Assembly: GCA_025359585.1 (NCBI GenBank) | Contig: JANYFX010000001.1 | Location: 1 to 18,561 of the forward strand | Direction of reading: 5' to 3' | DNA: 18,561 nucleotides | DNA from: Rhizobacter sp. | GTDB lineage: Bacteria; Pseudomonadota; Gammaproteobacteria; Burkholderiales; Burkholderiaceae_C | Part shown: piece after piece, positions 1 to 7,102 of the stretch | How positions within the stretch are numbered: position 1 is the stretch's first letter | How the letters are laid out: each line of letters opens with the position of its first letter | Notes under the pieces: model-generated | Databases searched by the model: none | The model's input: only the letters and a program-made list of their open reading frames with translations | What the model was told of the DNA's origin: nothing | Position numbers and translations under genes: made by a program

Positions 1-903
1 GACCCGAAGCCCGGCGAGTTCCAGGCGATCGCGCACGCGACGAAGGACCGCCCCGACGCGATGCAGATCCACACGATGCTGCTGCGTTCGATGCAGCAGG
101 CGATCTACACCGGCATCAACAGCGGCCACTTCGGCCTGGCCTACGAGGCTTACACCCATTTCACGAGCCCGATCCGGCGTTACCCCGACCTGCTGGTGCA
201 CCGTGTGATCAAGGCCTTGCTCGGCGGCAAGCGTTACCACCTCGTCACCGGCGCCAGCAATCCGGCACCGAGCAACCGCAAGACGACCAAGCCGACGCGT
301 GTGGCCACGGCCGAAGAAGAGAAATGGGAAGTCGCCGGCATTCACTGCAGCGTCAACGAGCGGCGTGCCGACGAAGCCTCGCGCGACGTGGAAGCCTGGC
401 TGAAGTGCCGCTACATGCGCGAGCACCTCGGTGAGGAGTATGGCGGCACCGTCAGCGCGGCGACGAGCTTCGGGCTGTTCGTGCAACTCGACGGTTTGTA
501 CGTAGAAGGGCTGGTGCACATCACCGAACTTGGCGGCGAGTACTACCGCTTCGATGAAGTGCGCCAGGAACTGCGCGGCGAGCGCAGCGGCATTCGTTAC
601 GTGGTCGGCTCGCGGGTGCGGGTGCAGGTCAGCCGCGTCGACCTCGACGGCCGCAAGATCGACTTCCGCATGGTTCGAGAAAACGGCGAAGAGGCGAATC
701 TGATCCGCGCGCGCCGCGACAAGCTGGGCGAAAAGGCGGCTGCGGCGGGCAACGATCTGGCGGCGGTGAAAGAAGCCGACCGTACCACCAAGGCGGTCAC
801 GAAGAGCAAGTCGCGCGCGGCAGCGGCCAAAGGCAAGCACCCGATCAAGTCGGCCAAGACGGCGGCGCGTTCGGCGTCGGGCAAGCCGACGAAGCGGCGC
901 TGA
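1..903 (+). CDS. rnr: Ribonuclease R, C-terminal part (5' end outside window)
   Basis: This is the C-terminal 300 residues of RNase R, a processive 3'-5' exoribonuclease that degrades structured RNA and takes part in RNA quality control. The frame is open from base 1, so the start lies upstream of the window. The end of the RNB catalytic domain is visible as FTSPIRRYPDLLVHR (about bases 160-205), followed by the HCSVNERRADEASRDVEAWL segment typical of RNase R. An S1 RNA-binding domain follows at about bases 436-672, recognisable by FGLFVQLDGLYVEGLVHI and the closing RKIDF. The last roughly 75 residues form a Lys/Ala-rich basic tail of low complexity, common in RNase R and thought to help RNA binding. 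RNase II is less likely because of this tail and the HCS-ERRADEA segment. The stop is TGA at 901-903; an SDR gene follows after 33 bases. Confidence 0.95.
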   Translation, partial: DPKPGEFQAIAHATKDRPDAMQIHTMLLRSMQQAIYTGINSGHFGLAYEAYTHFTSPIRRYPDLLVHRVIKALLGGKRYHLVTGASNPAPSNRKTTKPTRVATAEEEKWEVAGIHCSVNERRADEASRDVEAWLKCRYMREHLGEEYGGTVSAATSFGLFVQLDGLYVEGLVHITELGGEYYRFDEVRQELRGERSGIRYVVGSRVRVQVSRVDLDGRKIDFRMVRENGEEANLIRARRDKLGEKAAAAGNDLAAVKEADRTTKAVTKSKSRAAAAKGKHPIKSAKTAARSASGKPTKRR

Positions 904-936
904 ACATTCAAACCAACATCAAGGAAACAGCAGAAC

Positions 937-1845
937 ATGACGATGCGATTCGATGGCCGCGTGGCGGTGGTGACGGGCGCCGGTGGCGGCCTGGGGCGGC
1001 AACACGCGCTGGCGCTGGCAGCGCGTGGCGCCAAGGTGGTGGTCAACGACCTGGGCGGCACGCTCGACGGCGTCGGTGCCACACCGACCGCCGCGCTCGC
1101 GGTGGTCGAAGAGATCCGCAAGGCCGGTGGCCAGGCGATCGCCAGCGGCGCTTCGGTGACCGACGCGCTGGCCGTGCAGGCGATGGTCGACGACGCGATG
1201 AAGGAATGGGGCCGCATCGACATCCTCGTCAACAACGCCGGCATCCTGCGCGACAAGAGCTTCACGAAGATGACGCTCGACGACTTCCGCCTCGTGGTCG
1301 AGGTTCACCTGATGGGCGCGGTGAATTGCAGCAAGGCGGTGTGGGACATCATGCGCGCGCAGAACTACGGCCGCATCGTGATGACGACCTCGTCGAGCGG
1401 CCTGTATGGCAACTTCGGCCAGTCGAACTACGGCGCCGCGAAGATGGCGCTCGTTGGCTTGATGCAGACGCTCTCGATCGAAGGCGCGAAGAACAACATC
1501 CACGTCAACTGCCTGGCGCCGACCGCGGCCACGCGCATGACCGAGAACCTGATGCCCGAAGCGGTGCTCAAGCTGCTGCAGCCCGAGACGGTGACGCCGG
1601 GCCTGCTCGCGCTGGTGGCAGAAGACGCGCCGACACGGGCGATCCTGTGTGCCGGTGCGGGTGCGTTCGAGCGCGCGCACATCACGCTGACCCAAGGCGT
1701 GTTCGTCGGCTTGCCCGCCGATGCGGCCGAGCAGGTCGCGCTGCAGTTCGAGGCGCTGTCGGACCGCGAAGGCGAAACGGTGCCGGGGAGCGGCAATGCA
1801 CAAGGCACCATCGAAGTCGGCAAGGCGATGCGCGCGCTCGGTTGA
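937..1845 (+). CDS. SDR family oxidoreductase, (3R)-hydroxyacyl-CoA dehydrogenase-like
   Basis: A 302-residue NAD(P)-dependent short-chain dehydrogenase/reductase. The nucleotide-binding motif TGAGGGLG is at residues 13-20, NNAG at 99-102, and the catalytic Ser152, Tyr165 and Lys169 lie in the stretch SSSGLYGNFGQSNYGAAK. The N-terminal pattern GRQHALALAARGAKVVVNDLGG, with Asp38 after the second strand (suggesting NAD preference), and a roughly 110-residue extension after the core resemble the dehydrogenase unit of peroxisomal multifunctional enzyme type 2. I infer oxidation of (3R)-hydroxyacyl-CoA or a similar thioester-linked substrate in the cytoplasm. The true substrate cannot be read from sequence, and FabG-like reductase activity is an alternative. 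The start at 937 is supported by AAGGAAA at 921-927. The gene lies 33 bases after rnr and may be cotranscribed with it. It converges on nnr, with only 8 bases between the two stop codons. Confidence 0.9.
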   Translation: MTMRFDGRVAVVTGAGGGLGRQHALALAARGAKVVVNDLGGTLDGVGATPTAALAVVEEIRKAGGQAIASGASVTDALAVQAMVDDAMKEWGRIDILVNNAGILRDKSFTKMTLDDFRLVVEVHLMGAVNCSKAVWDIMRAQNYGRIVMTTSSSGLYGNFGQSNYGAAKMALVGLMQTLSIEGAKNNIHVNCLAPTAATRMTENLMPEAVLKLLQPETVTPGLLALVAEDAPTRAILCAGAGAFERAHITLTQGVFVGLPADAAEQVALQFEALSDREGETVPGSGNAQGTIEVGKAMRALG

Positions 1846-1857
1846 GCCAGGGCTCAA
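1842..1857. other. Perfect inverted repeat holding both convergent stop codons
   Basis: TTGAGCC at 1842-1848 and GGCTCAA at 1851-1857 are perfect reverse complements separated by AG. As RNA this folds into a 6 bp stem with a CAGG loop, identical in form from either strand. The TGA stop of the SDR gene (1843-1845) sits in one arm and the TGA stop of nnr (complement of 1854-1856) in the other. No T-tract follows on either side, so it is not a standard intrinsic terminator. It could be a weak bidirectional stop or RNA 3'-end stabiliser, or chance. Confidence 0.4.
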
Positions 1858-3374
1858 ACCTGACGGCGGTGCATTTCTTCGATCAGGTCGCCGGCGCGCA
1901 TCGGGCCGCTTGCATGCGGGTGGGCGGCGGCACCGTGTTCGGCCACGGCCTGAATGGCCACCGGGAATGCGCTGACCGAACCGCTCTGTGCCCACAGGCC
2001 ACCGAGCCAGCCTGCCAGCACGTCGCCGGTACCGGCAGTCGCCAGTGAGGCGTTGCCGGTCGCGTTGATGCGCGGGGTTTGACCCGGCGCGGCGACGATG
2101 CTGCCCGAGCCTTTGAGCACGACGACGCAGCGGAAACGGTCGGCCAATGCGTGGGCTGCCAACAAACGATCCGCCTGCACGTCGGCGGTTGTGCAGGCGA
2201 GCAGCCGTGCCGCTTCGAGCGGGTGCGGCGTGAGCACGGTGCCGGCCCGACGGCCAGCGCGCGCCAGCAGCAATGCTGCCAATGACGGATCGGTGGCGAG
2301 CGCGTTGAGCGCATCGGCGTCGAGTACGAGCCGCGCGGCCGCGCTCAGCAATCGAGGCAGTGGTGCACGCACGGCGTCTGCGCCGCCGCAACCGCAGACG
2401 ACGGTCGTTTGTGCGAGCGTGGTGGCATGGCCTTCCGACCAGCGATGCCGGAACATCAGCTCCGGTCGAAGCGGGTCCAGACTCATTTCGGGCCGACCGC
2501 TGCCGAGCATCTCGACGAACACTCTTCCTGCCCCTGCCGCCTGCGCGGCGCGGGCCGCGAGCAAGGCGGCGCCTGTCATGCCGGGCGCACCACCGACCAC
2601 GGCGACATCGCCGAAGCTGCCTTTGTGCTGCGCGTGTCGGCGAGCGGTGATTGACGCTCGACCCGCCTCGCTGGCCGAGAGCCAGGCCTCGGGATCGTCA
2701 GCGCCCGAGTCCACCCTGAGTGCATCGAACCAGACCGTGCCGGCATGGTCGCGGCCTGCCCCCGTGAAGAGGCCAGGCTTGAGCGTCAGCAGCGACAGCG
2801 TGTGGGTTGCGATCACGCAGTCTTCGCCGAGCGGCTGGCCGGTGCCGGCCTGCAGGCCCGAAGGTATATCGACCGCGAGGACAGGGCAGGCAAGGGCGTT
2901 GAGCTGCCGGATCGATTCTGCGATGGCGCCTTGCGGCGGGCGCGTGGCGCCGATGCCGAGCAGGGCGTCGATGGCGATGTCTTGCGGGCCGAGCGTTGCA
3001 ATGAATGCGGCGACTGCGTCTTGCGGGACGATCCTCACACCCGCCGCGTTCGCGCGGGCGAGTGCTTCATGTGCGTCGTCGGGCAGTGTGGCCGCATCGC
3101 CCAGCAGCGTGACCACAACTTGCCGGCCCGATGGGCAGAGCAACCCCGCTGCTTCGAGCCCGTCGCCGCCGTTGTTGCCGGGGCCTGCCGCCACCCAGAT
3201 GTGCTGCGCGTGCGGTGCGACAGCCAGTGCGAGACGTGCCACCGCCTCGCCGGCACGCGCCATCAGCGCGTGCGGCGGCAAGCCGGCCCGCTCGCGGACT
3301 TCGATGCGCTGCGTGTGCGCCGCGTCGAACAGCGGCCATTCGGCCTGCGAAGGCAGAACGCGTTGCACGCTCAT
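1854..3374 (-). CDS. nnr: Bifunctional NAD(P)H-hydrate epimerase / ADP-dependent NAD(P)H-hydrate dehydratase
   Basis: A 506-residue two-domain repair enzyme. The N-terminal YjeF_N domain (about residues 1-215) interconverts R and S hydrates of NADH and NADPH, and the C-terminal ribokinase-like domain (about 225-500) dehydrates the S form using ADP. GPGNNGGDG is at residues 64-72. The C-terminal half shows GGAPGMTGAALLAARAA, the nucleotide-site stretches TPHPLEAARLL and KGSGSIVA, and NATGNASLATAGTGDVLAG near the end, all typical of the dehydratase. Length matches the fused bacterial form (about 500 residues). The ATG at 3374 overlaps the dadA stop as ATGA, so translation is probably coupled to dadA. 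The function is housekeeping metabolite repair, unrelated to D-amino acids except that both concern redox metabolism. No defect is seen. Confidence 0.94.
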   Translation of the reverse strand: MSVQRVLPSQAEWPLFDAAHTQRIEVRERAGLPPHALMARAGEAVARLALAVAPHAQHIWVAAGPGNNGGDGLEAAGLLCPSGRQVVVTLLGDAATLPDDAHEALARANAAGVRIVPQDAVAAFIATLGPQDIAIDALLGIGATRPPQGAIAESIRQLNALACPVLAVDIPSGLQAGTGQPLGEDCVIATHTLSLLTLKPGLFTGAGRDHAGTVWFDALRVDSGADDPEAWLSASEAGRASITARRHAQHKGSFGDVAVVGGAPGMTGAALLAARAAQAAGAGRVFVEMLGSGRPEMSLDPLRPELMFRHRWSEGHATTLAQTTVVCGCGGADAVRAPLPRLLSAAARLVLDADALNALATDPSLAALLLARAGRRAGTVLTPHPLEAARLLACTTADVQADRLLAAHALADRFRCVVVLKGSGSIVAAPGQTPRINATGNASLATAGTGDVLAGWLGGLWAQSGSVSAFPVAIQAVAEHGAAAHPHASGPMRAGDLIEEMHRRQV

Positions 3375-4709
3375 GCCTTCAAACGCCCGACACCCAAACC
3401 TTCGGTGTCGATCGCCGGCGCTCGGCCTGCCACCGCATCGGCGAGCAAGCGCGCCGAGCCACAGGCGAGTGCCCAGCCGCTGGAGCCGTGGCCCAGGTTG
3501 AGCCAGACGCCGTCAATGCCGCTCTGCCCGAGCACCGGCGGGCCGTCGGGCAGCATCGGGCGCGCGCCCTTCCAGCGCTGCTCGTGGCTCAGCCTTGCGA
3601 CACCGGGGAACCAGTCGTGCAGCACCTTGTACAAAGTGGCCAGTGCCGCCTTGTTGTGCTGCCGCAGCGAGCCCCCGATCTCGGCGCTGCCGGCCACGCG
3701 CACGCGCGAACCGAGGCGGCTGATGGCGACCTTGAAACGCTCGTCCATCAGAGCCGACCGCGGGCCTTGCTCGGGGTGGGTTTCGTGGTGACGCAGCGGT
3801 GCCGTCACCGAGTAACCGTGCACCGCCTGCAGTGGCAGGTTCAAGCCGAGCGGGCGCAGCAGCGGCGAAGCGCCGAGCGCCGCGCACACGACGATCGCGT
3901 CGAAGCGCTCGGTGTCGGGCGCATGGGCCAGTGGCAGCGTGTCGCCGCCCGCGCGATCGTCTTCGCCGTGAACGACGAAGCGCGAGGGTTCCGGCGAAAC
4001 GTTGGTGTGCACGAGCGCCGGCTCCGGCCCGGGAACGATCCTGCCCACCTGGGTGTTGAACCTGAACGACACACCGAGGTGCTGCGCTTCGGCGCGCAGC
4101 AGGTAGGCGAATTGCCGGCAGTTGCCCACTTCGTCGTCGGGCAGGTGGATGCCGGCGTGCAAGGGCATGTCGAGGTTCAGGCCCGGCTCGACGCGCAGGC
4201 ATTGTGTCGTCGAGCGTTTCGAAGCGGGTGTGCAACTCTTTCAACGAGGCGAGCCCCGGCTGCACCATCTTCAGATCCGTGGCGTTGCGCAGCAGCACGA
4301 GATAACCCTCGCCGCGCTCGTAGTCGAGCTTCATGTCGCGCGTGAGCTCGTGCAGGCGATCGCGGCTGAACCCGGCCAGGCGCTGCATGCGCAGGCGGTT
4401 GGCCTGGTAGGTGCGTGTGCTGCAGGCACGCCACCATTTCCACAGCCATGCGATGGTGCCGGGGTTCAGGGTCGGGTGCAGCCGCACCGGGCGGTGCTGG
4501 CTGAACAGGTTGCGCAGGACCTTGGCGGGCATGCCGGGCGCGGCCCACGGGGTGACGTAACCCGGTGCGATCACGCCCGCGTTCGCGAAGCTGGTTTCTG
4601 CGGCCACGGTGCCGCAGCGATCGAACACCGTGACTTCGTGGCCGTCGCGGCCAAGCTCGTAGGCCGTGGTCACGCCGATGATGCCGGCGCCGATGACTGC
4701 GATGCGCAT
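3371..4709 (-). pseudogene. dadA: D-amino acid dehydrogenase, interrupted by one frameshift
   Basis: DadA is an FAD-dependent membrane-associated enzyme that oxidatively deaminates D-amino acids and passes electrons to the respiratory chain. The N-terminal part (4709 down to about 4206, 168 codons) carries the FAD dinucleotide motif GAGIIG at residues 7-12 and reads well to FETLDD. The C-terminal part is in another frame (about 4204 to 3371, 277 codons). It resumes family sequence at QCLRVEPGLN and continues through HAGIHLPDDEVGNCRQFAYL to the hallmark NLGHGSSGWALACGSARLLA. Joined, the parts give about 445 residues, close to normal DadA length. The break is near 4205, in GACGACACAATGCC on the minus strand, where one extra base or two missing bases (for instance one AC unit) would explain it. 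No classical slippery heptamer is present. Both halves look otherwise intact, so this is a recent mutation or a sequencing error. The gene lies 6 bases after the amidase and overlaps nnr. Confidence 0.88.
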
Positions 4710-4715
4710 GGCGCT

Positions 4716-6071
4716 TCAGTTGCGCTCTGGGGCGAGCGCTGCTTCGATCGCCAGCGACACGTCGAGCACGACATCGTCTTGCAAGGCGCTGCTCCAGACC
4801 ATCAGGCCGACCGGCATTTCACCGGGCGCCTGGCAGGGCAGGGACAGTGCACAGCCGTCGAGCAAGTTCACGACCGACGGGTTGCGCAGCAGCAGCGCGT
4901 TGGTCGCGAAGAAGGCGCGGTCGTCGGCCAGCAGCGGCGCGATGGGTGGTGCGACGCAGGGCACGGTCGGGCTCAGCATCGCGTCGAAGCCGCGCATCGC
5001 GAGCTGCATGCGGCCGATCCAGTCGCGGCGAGCGTTCAACAGGTCGATGTAGTCGGCGGCACTCATCGATTCGCCGCGCCGAATGCGCAGTGCAACGCGC
5101 GGGTCGTACTGCGACTCATGGGCGGCGAGCAGCTTGCGGTGCCAGGCCCAGCTTTCGGCGGCTGAAAAACCGCCGCTGGCGTTGATGCCCGGCACGTCGG
5201 CCAGCAGGGCCAGCGCGATCTCTTCGAGATGGGCACCGGCCGCGCGCAACGCCGCGATGGTTCGGGTGAAGGCACTCGCCACCGTCGCGTCGAGCGCGTC
5301 GAGCATCGTGTGGGTCGGAATCGCCAGACGCAAGGCGCTGAGTGGCCGGGACGCGAGCGCCACCGAGCGGTCCGCGAGCACCTCGTGCAGCAGCACCGCG
5401 TCGCGTACCGAGCGTGTGATGGCGCAGGCTGTGTCGAGCGTGGTCGAGAGCGGCACCGCGCCTTCCGTCGGCGTCAGTCGGGCGGTGTTCTTGAAGCCGA
5501 CCAGACCTTGCAGCGCGGCGGGAATTCGGATCGAGCCCCCGGTGTCGGAGCCGAGCGCGGCCCACGCTGCGCCGCCGGCCACCGACACGCCGCCGCCGGA
5601 AGTGGAGCCGCCGGGTATGCGCGCCTGGGCATCGAGCGAAGCGGTTGCCACGTTGGCCGGCGTGCCGTGGTGCGGGTTGATGCCGACGCCGGAAAAGGCG
5701 AACTCCGACATGTTGGTGCGCCCCAGAAACGCGGCACCCGCGCGGCGCAAGCGGGCCACGGCTGCGCAGTCGGCCGTCGCTGCCGGTTGTGCGGCCAGGA
5801 CCTTCGAGCCGGCCGCGGTGACTTCGCCTTGCACGTCGAACAAGTCCTTGACCGTGACCGCGAGCCCGGCGAGCGGCGGCAGGGGCCCGCCGGCAGCACG
5901 CAGCGAATCCACGGCCGCCGCAGTGGCAGCTGCCGCAGCGTAGCGGGTGCCGATGAAGGCGTGTTGCATCGCGGGCGCTTTCGCGGCCGCCACGGAGGCC
6001 GCCATCGCGGCGCCAGCGCTCAGGCCGCCGTGCTCGATCAGGGTCCGTGTGCCGGTCAGGTCTGGGCTCAT
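4716..6071 (-). CDS. Amidase signature family hydrolase
   Basis: A hydrolase of the amidase signature (AS) family, about 451 residues from the chosen start. The Ser-cisSer-Lys triad is visible: Lys75 in VTVKDLFD, Ser156 in PGGSTSGGG and the nucleophile Ser180 in SDTGGSIRIPAALQG, with the usual 24-residue spacing between the two serines. The signature block continues to GLVGFK. The family cleaves carboxamides, and substrates vary widely. It is not clearly GatA, because no gatB or gatC is nearby, and a stand-alone amidase is more likely. Neighbouring dadA suggests an amino acid amide or N-acyl amino acid substrate, which is inference only. I chose the ATG at 6071 (MSPDLTG). An upstream in-frame ATG at 6113 would add 14 unconserved-looking residues lying across the divergent rpsB promoter. 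No Shine-Dalgarno sequence is seen before 6071. The stop at 4716-4718 lies 6 bases before dadA. Confidence 0.9.
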   Translation of the reverse strand: MSPDLTGTRTLIEHGGLSAGAAMAASVAAAKAPAMQHAFIGTRYAAAAATAAAVDSLRAAGGPLPPLAGLAVTVKDLFDVQGEVTAAGSKVLAAQPAATADCAAVARLRRAGAAFLGRTNMSEFAFSGVGINPHHGTPANVATASLDAQARIPGGSTSGGGVSVAGGAAWAALGSDTGGSIRIPAALQGLVGFKNTARLTPTEGAVPLSTTLDTACAITRSVRDAVLLHEVLADRSVALASRPLSALRLAIPTHTMLDALDATVASAFTRTIAALRAAGAHLEEIALALLADVPGINASGGFSAAESWAWHRKLLAAHESQYDPRVALRIRRGESMSAADYIDLLNARRDWIGRMQLAMRGFDAMLSPTVPCVAPPIAPLLADDRAFFATNALLLRNPSVVNLLDGCALSLPCQAPGEMPVGLMVWSSALQDDVVLDVSLAIEAALAPERN

Positions 6072-6077
6072 GGTGAG

Positions 6078-6086
6078 TGCTATAAT
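6078..6086 (+). promoter_or_regulatory. Extended -10 promoter for rpsB and the downstream cluster
   Basis: TGC at 6078-6080 directly precedes a perfect TATAAT at 6081-6086, an ideal extended -10 element for the housekeeping sigma factor. No good -35 hexamer is found 16-18 bases upstream (the bases there read around AGGTCT), which an extended -10 can tolerate. Transcription would begin near 6092-6094, giving a leader of about 120-125 bases before rpsB. The element lies just upstream of the divergent amidase start codon. Confidence 0.75.
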
Positions 6087-6100
6087 CGAGCGGCTTGACT

Positions 6101-6211
6101 GGGTGCATCGCACCCGGACGAGTTACTCGCGAACCGGCTATTTGAAGGTGTCGCTGCTGTTGATAACCGATGGCAGCGATTCAGGCCGGATTCTAGAACC
6201 AACCTTTGGAG
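6101..6211 (+). promoter_or_regulatory. Structured 5' leader of rpsB mRNA, candidate S2 autoregulatory region
   Basis: Several complementary segments lie between the promoter and rpsB. A hairpin with a perfect 6 bp stem is at 6101-6115 (GGGTGC/GCACCC, loop ATC). A composite stem-loop spans 6131-6193: the outer stem pairs GAACCGGC (6131-6138) with GCCGG-TTC (6185-6193, one bulged A at 6190), and the inner stem pairs TCGCTGC (6151-6157) with GCAGCGA (6173-6179). A short CCAA/TTGG stem (6199-6209) would cover part of the GGAG ribosome site at 6208-6211. In E. coli, S2 represses its own mRNA through the rpsB leader. A similar role here is inference, and the fold is by eye. Confidence 0.5.
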
Positions 6212-6216
6212 TCTCT

Positions 6217-6963
6217 ATGACAGTCACCATGCGTGAAATGCTGGAAGCCGGTGTGCACTTCGGTCACCAAACCCGCTTCTGGAACCCCAAGATGGCCCCG
6301 TACATCTACGGCCACCGCAACAAGATCCACATCATCAACCTCGAGAAGACGCAGCCGCTCTTCAACGACGCGATGAAGTTCGTGCGCACGCTGGCCGCGC
6401 GCCGCGGCACGATCCTGATGATCGGCACCAAGCGCCAGGCGCGCGAAGTGATCGCGATGGAGGCACGCCGCGCCGGCATGCCTTTCGTCGACCAGCGCTG
6501 GCTCGGCGGCATGATGACCAACTTCAAGACCGTCAAGGGCTCGCTGAAGCGCCTGAAGGACATGAAGGCGCAGATCGAAGCCGGCACCGAAATCCGCATC
6601 AAGAAAGAAGCGCTGATGTTCGAGCGCGAACTGGCCAAGCTCGAAAAAGACATCGGCGGCATTCAGGACATGAACGCCTTGCCCGACGCGATGTTCGTGA
6701 TCGACGTGGGTTACCACAAGATCGCGATCCTCGAAGCCAAGAAGCTCGGCATTCCGATCATCGGCATCGTCGACTCGAACCACTCGCCCGAAGGCATCGA
6801 CTACGTGATCCCTGGCAACGACGACTCGTCGAAGGCCGTGGCGCTGTACGCGAAGGCCGTGGCCGACGCCGTGCTCGAAGGCAAGGCCAACGCCACGAAC
6901 GAAGTGGTGCAGGCCGTGGCCGCCGAGGGCGACGAATTCGTCGAAGTCAACGAAGCTGCTTGA
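6217..6963 (+). CDS. rpsB: 30S ribosomal protein S2
   Basis: S2, 248 residues, a late-assembling protein of the small subunit at the head-body junction, needed to recruit S1. The N-terminus MREMLEAGVHFGHQTRFWNP is diagnostic. Other family stretches are NKIHIINLEKT, FVDQRWLGGMMTNF and GIPIIGIVDSNHSPEGIDYV, the last near the C-terminal end of the core. The start at 6217 gives MTVTMREML, as usual in betaproteobacteria, with GGAG at 6208-6211 five bases upstream. The same frame is open far upstream, but those codons run through the leader and promoter. It is the first gene of the cluster and is followed by a terminator-like hairpin before tsf, so S2 can be made in excess over EF-Ts. Confidence 0.98.
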   Translation: MTVTMREMLEAGVHFGHQTRFWNPKMAPYIYGHRNKIHIINLEKTQPLFNDAMKFVRTLAARRGTILMIGTKRQAREVIAMEARRAGMPFVDQRWLGGMMTNFKTVKGSLKRLKDMKAQIEAGTEIRIKKEALMFERELAKLEKDIGGIQDMNALPDAMFVIDVGYHKIAILEAKKLGIPIIGIVDSNHSPEGIDYVIPGNDDSSKAVALYAKAVADAVLEGKANATNEVVQAVAAEGDEFVEVNEAA

Positions 6964-7010
6964 TCGCTCCGCCCCGGTCGGCTGAAACGCTGGCGCGCGG
7001 GCGCACAAGA

Positions 7011-7035
7011 AAGGGGCTGAGAAGCCCCTTTTTTT
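7011..7035 (+). terminator. Intrinsic terminator or attenuator between rpsB and tsf
   Basis: AAGGGGCT (7011-7018) pairs perfectly with AGCCCCTT (7023-7030) around a GAGA tetraloop and runs into seven T residues at 7029-7035. This is a textbook intrinsic terminator shape. Because tsf follows within 70 bases with no clear promoter of its own, partial termination (attenuation) is the likely role. A smaller stem, GCCGCC/GGCGGC, lies further on at 7058-7077. Confidence 0.85.
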
Positions 7036-7102
7036 CCAAAGACACACTGAACTTCGAGCCGCCGCGCGTGTGGCGGCATCGAGCCCAACGGAGAAAATCG
7101 AA

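Noticed and set aside
4196..4214. Programmed ribosomal frameshift in dadA
   Set aside because: No slippery heptamer or stimulatory structure is evident, and DadA is not known to me to use frameshifting; mutation or sequencing error is simpler.
3131..4345. Long plus-strand open frame opposite nnr and dadA
   Set aside because: Its composition is Arg/Ala/Pro-rich and low in complexity, as expected for the complement of GC-rich coding DNA. The minus-strand genes have clear family motifs.
7049..7054. GAACTT resembling a sigma-E -35 element before tsf
   Set aside because: No matching -10 (TCTGA-like) occurs at the required spacing of about 16 bases.
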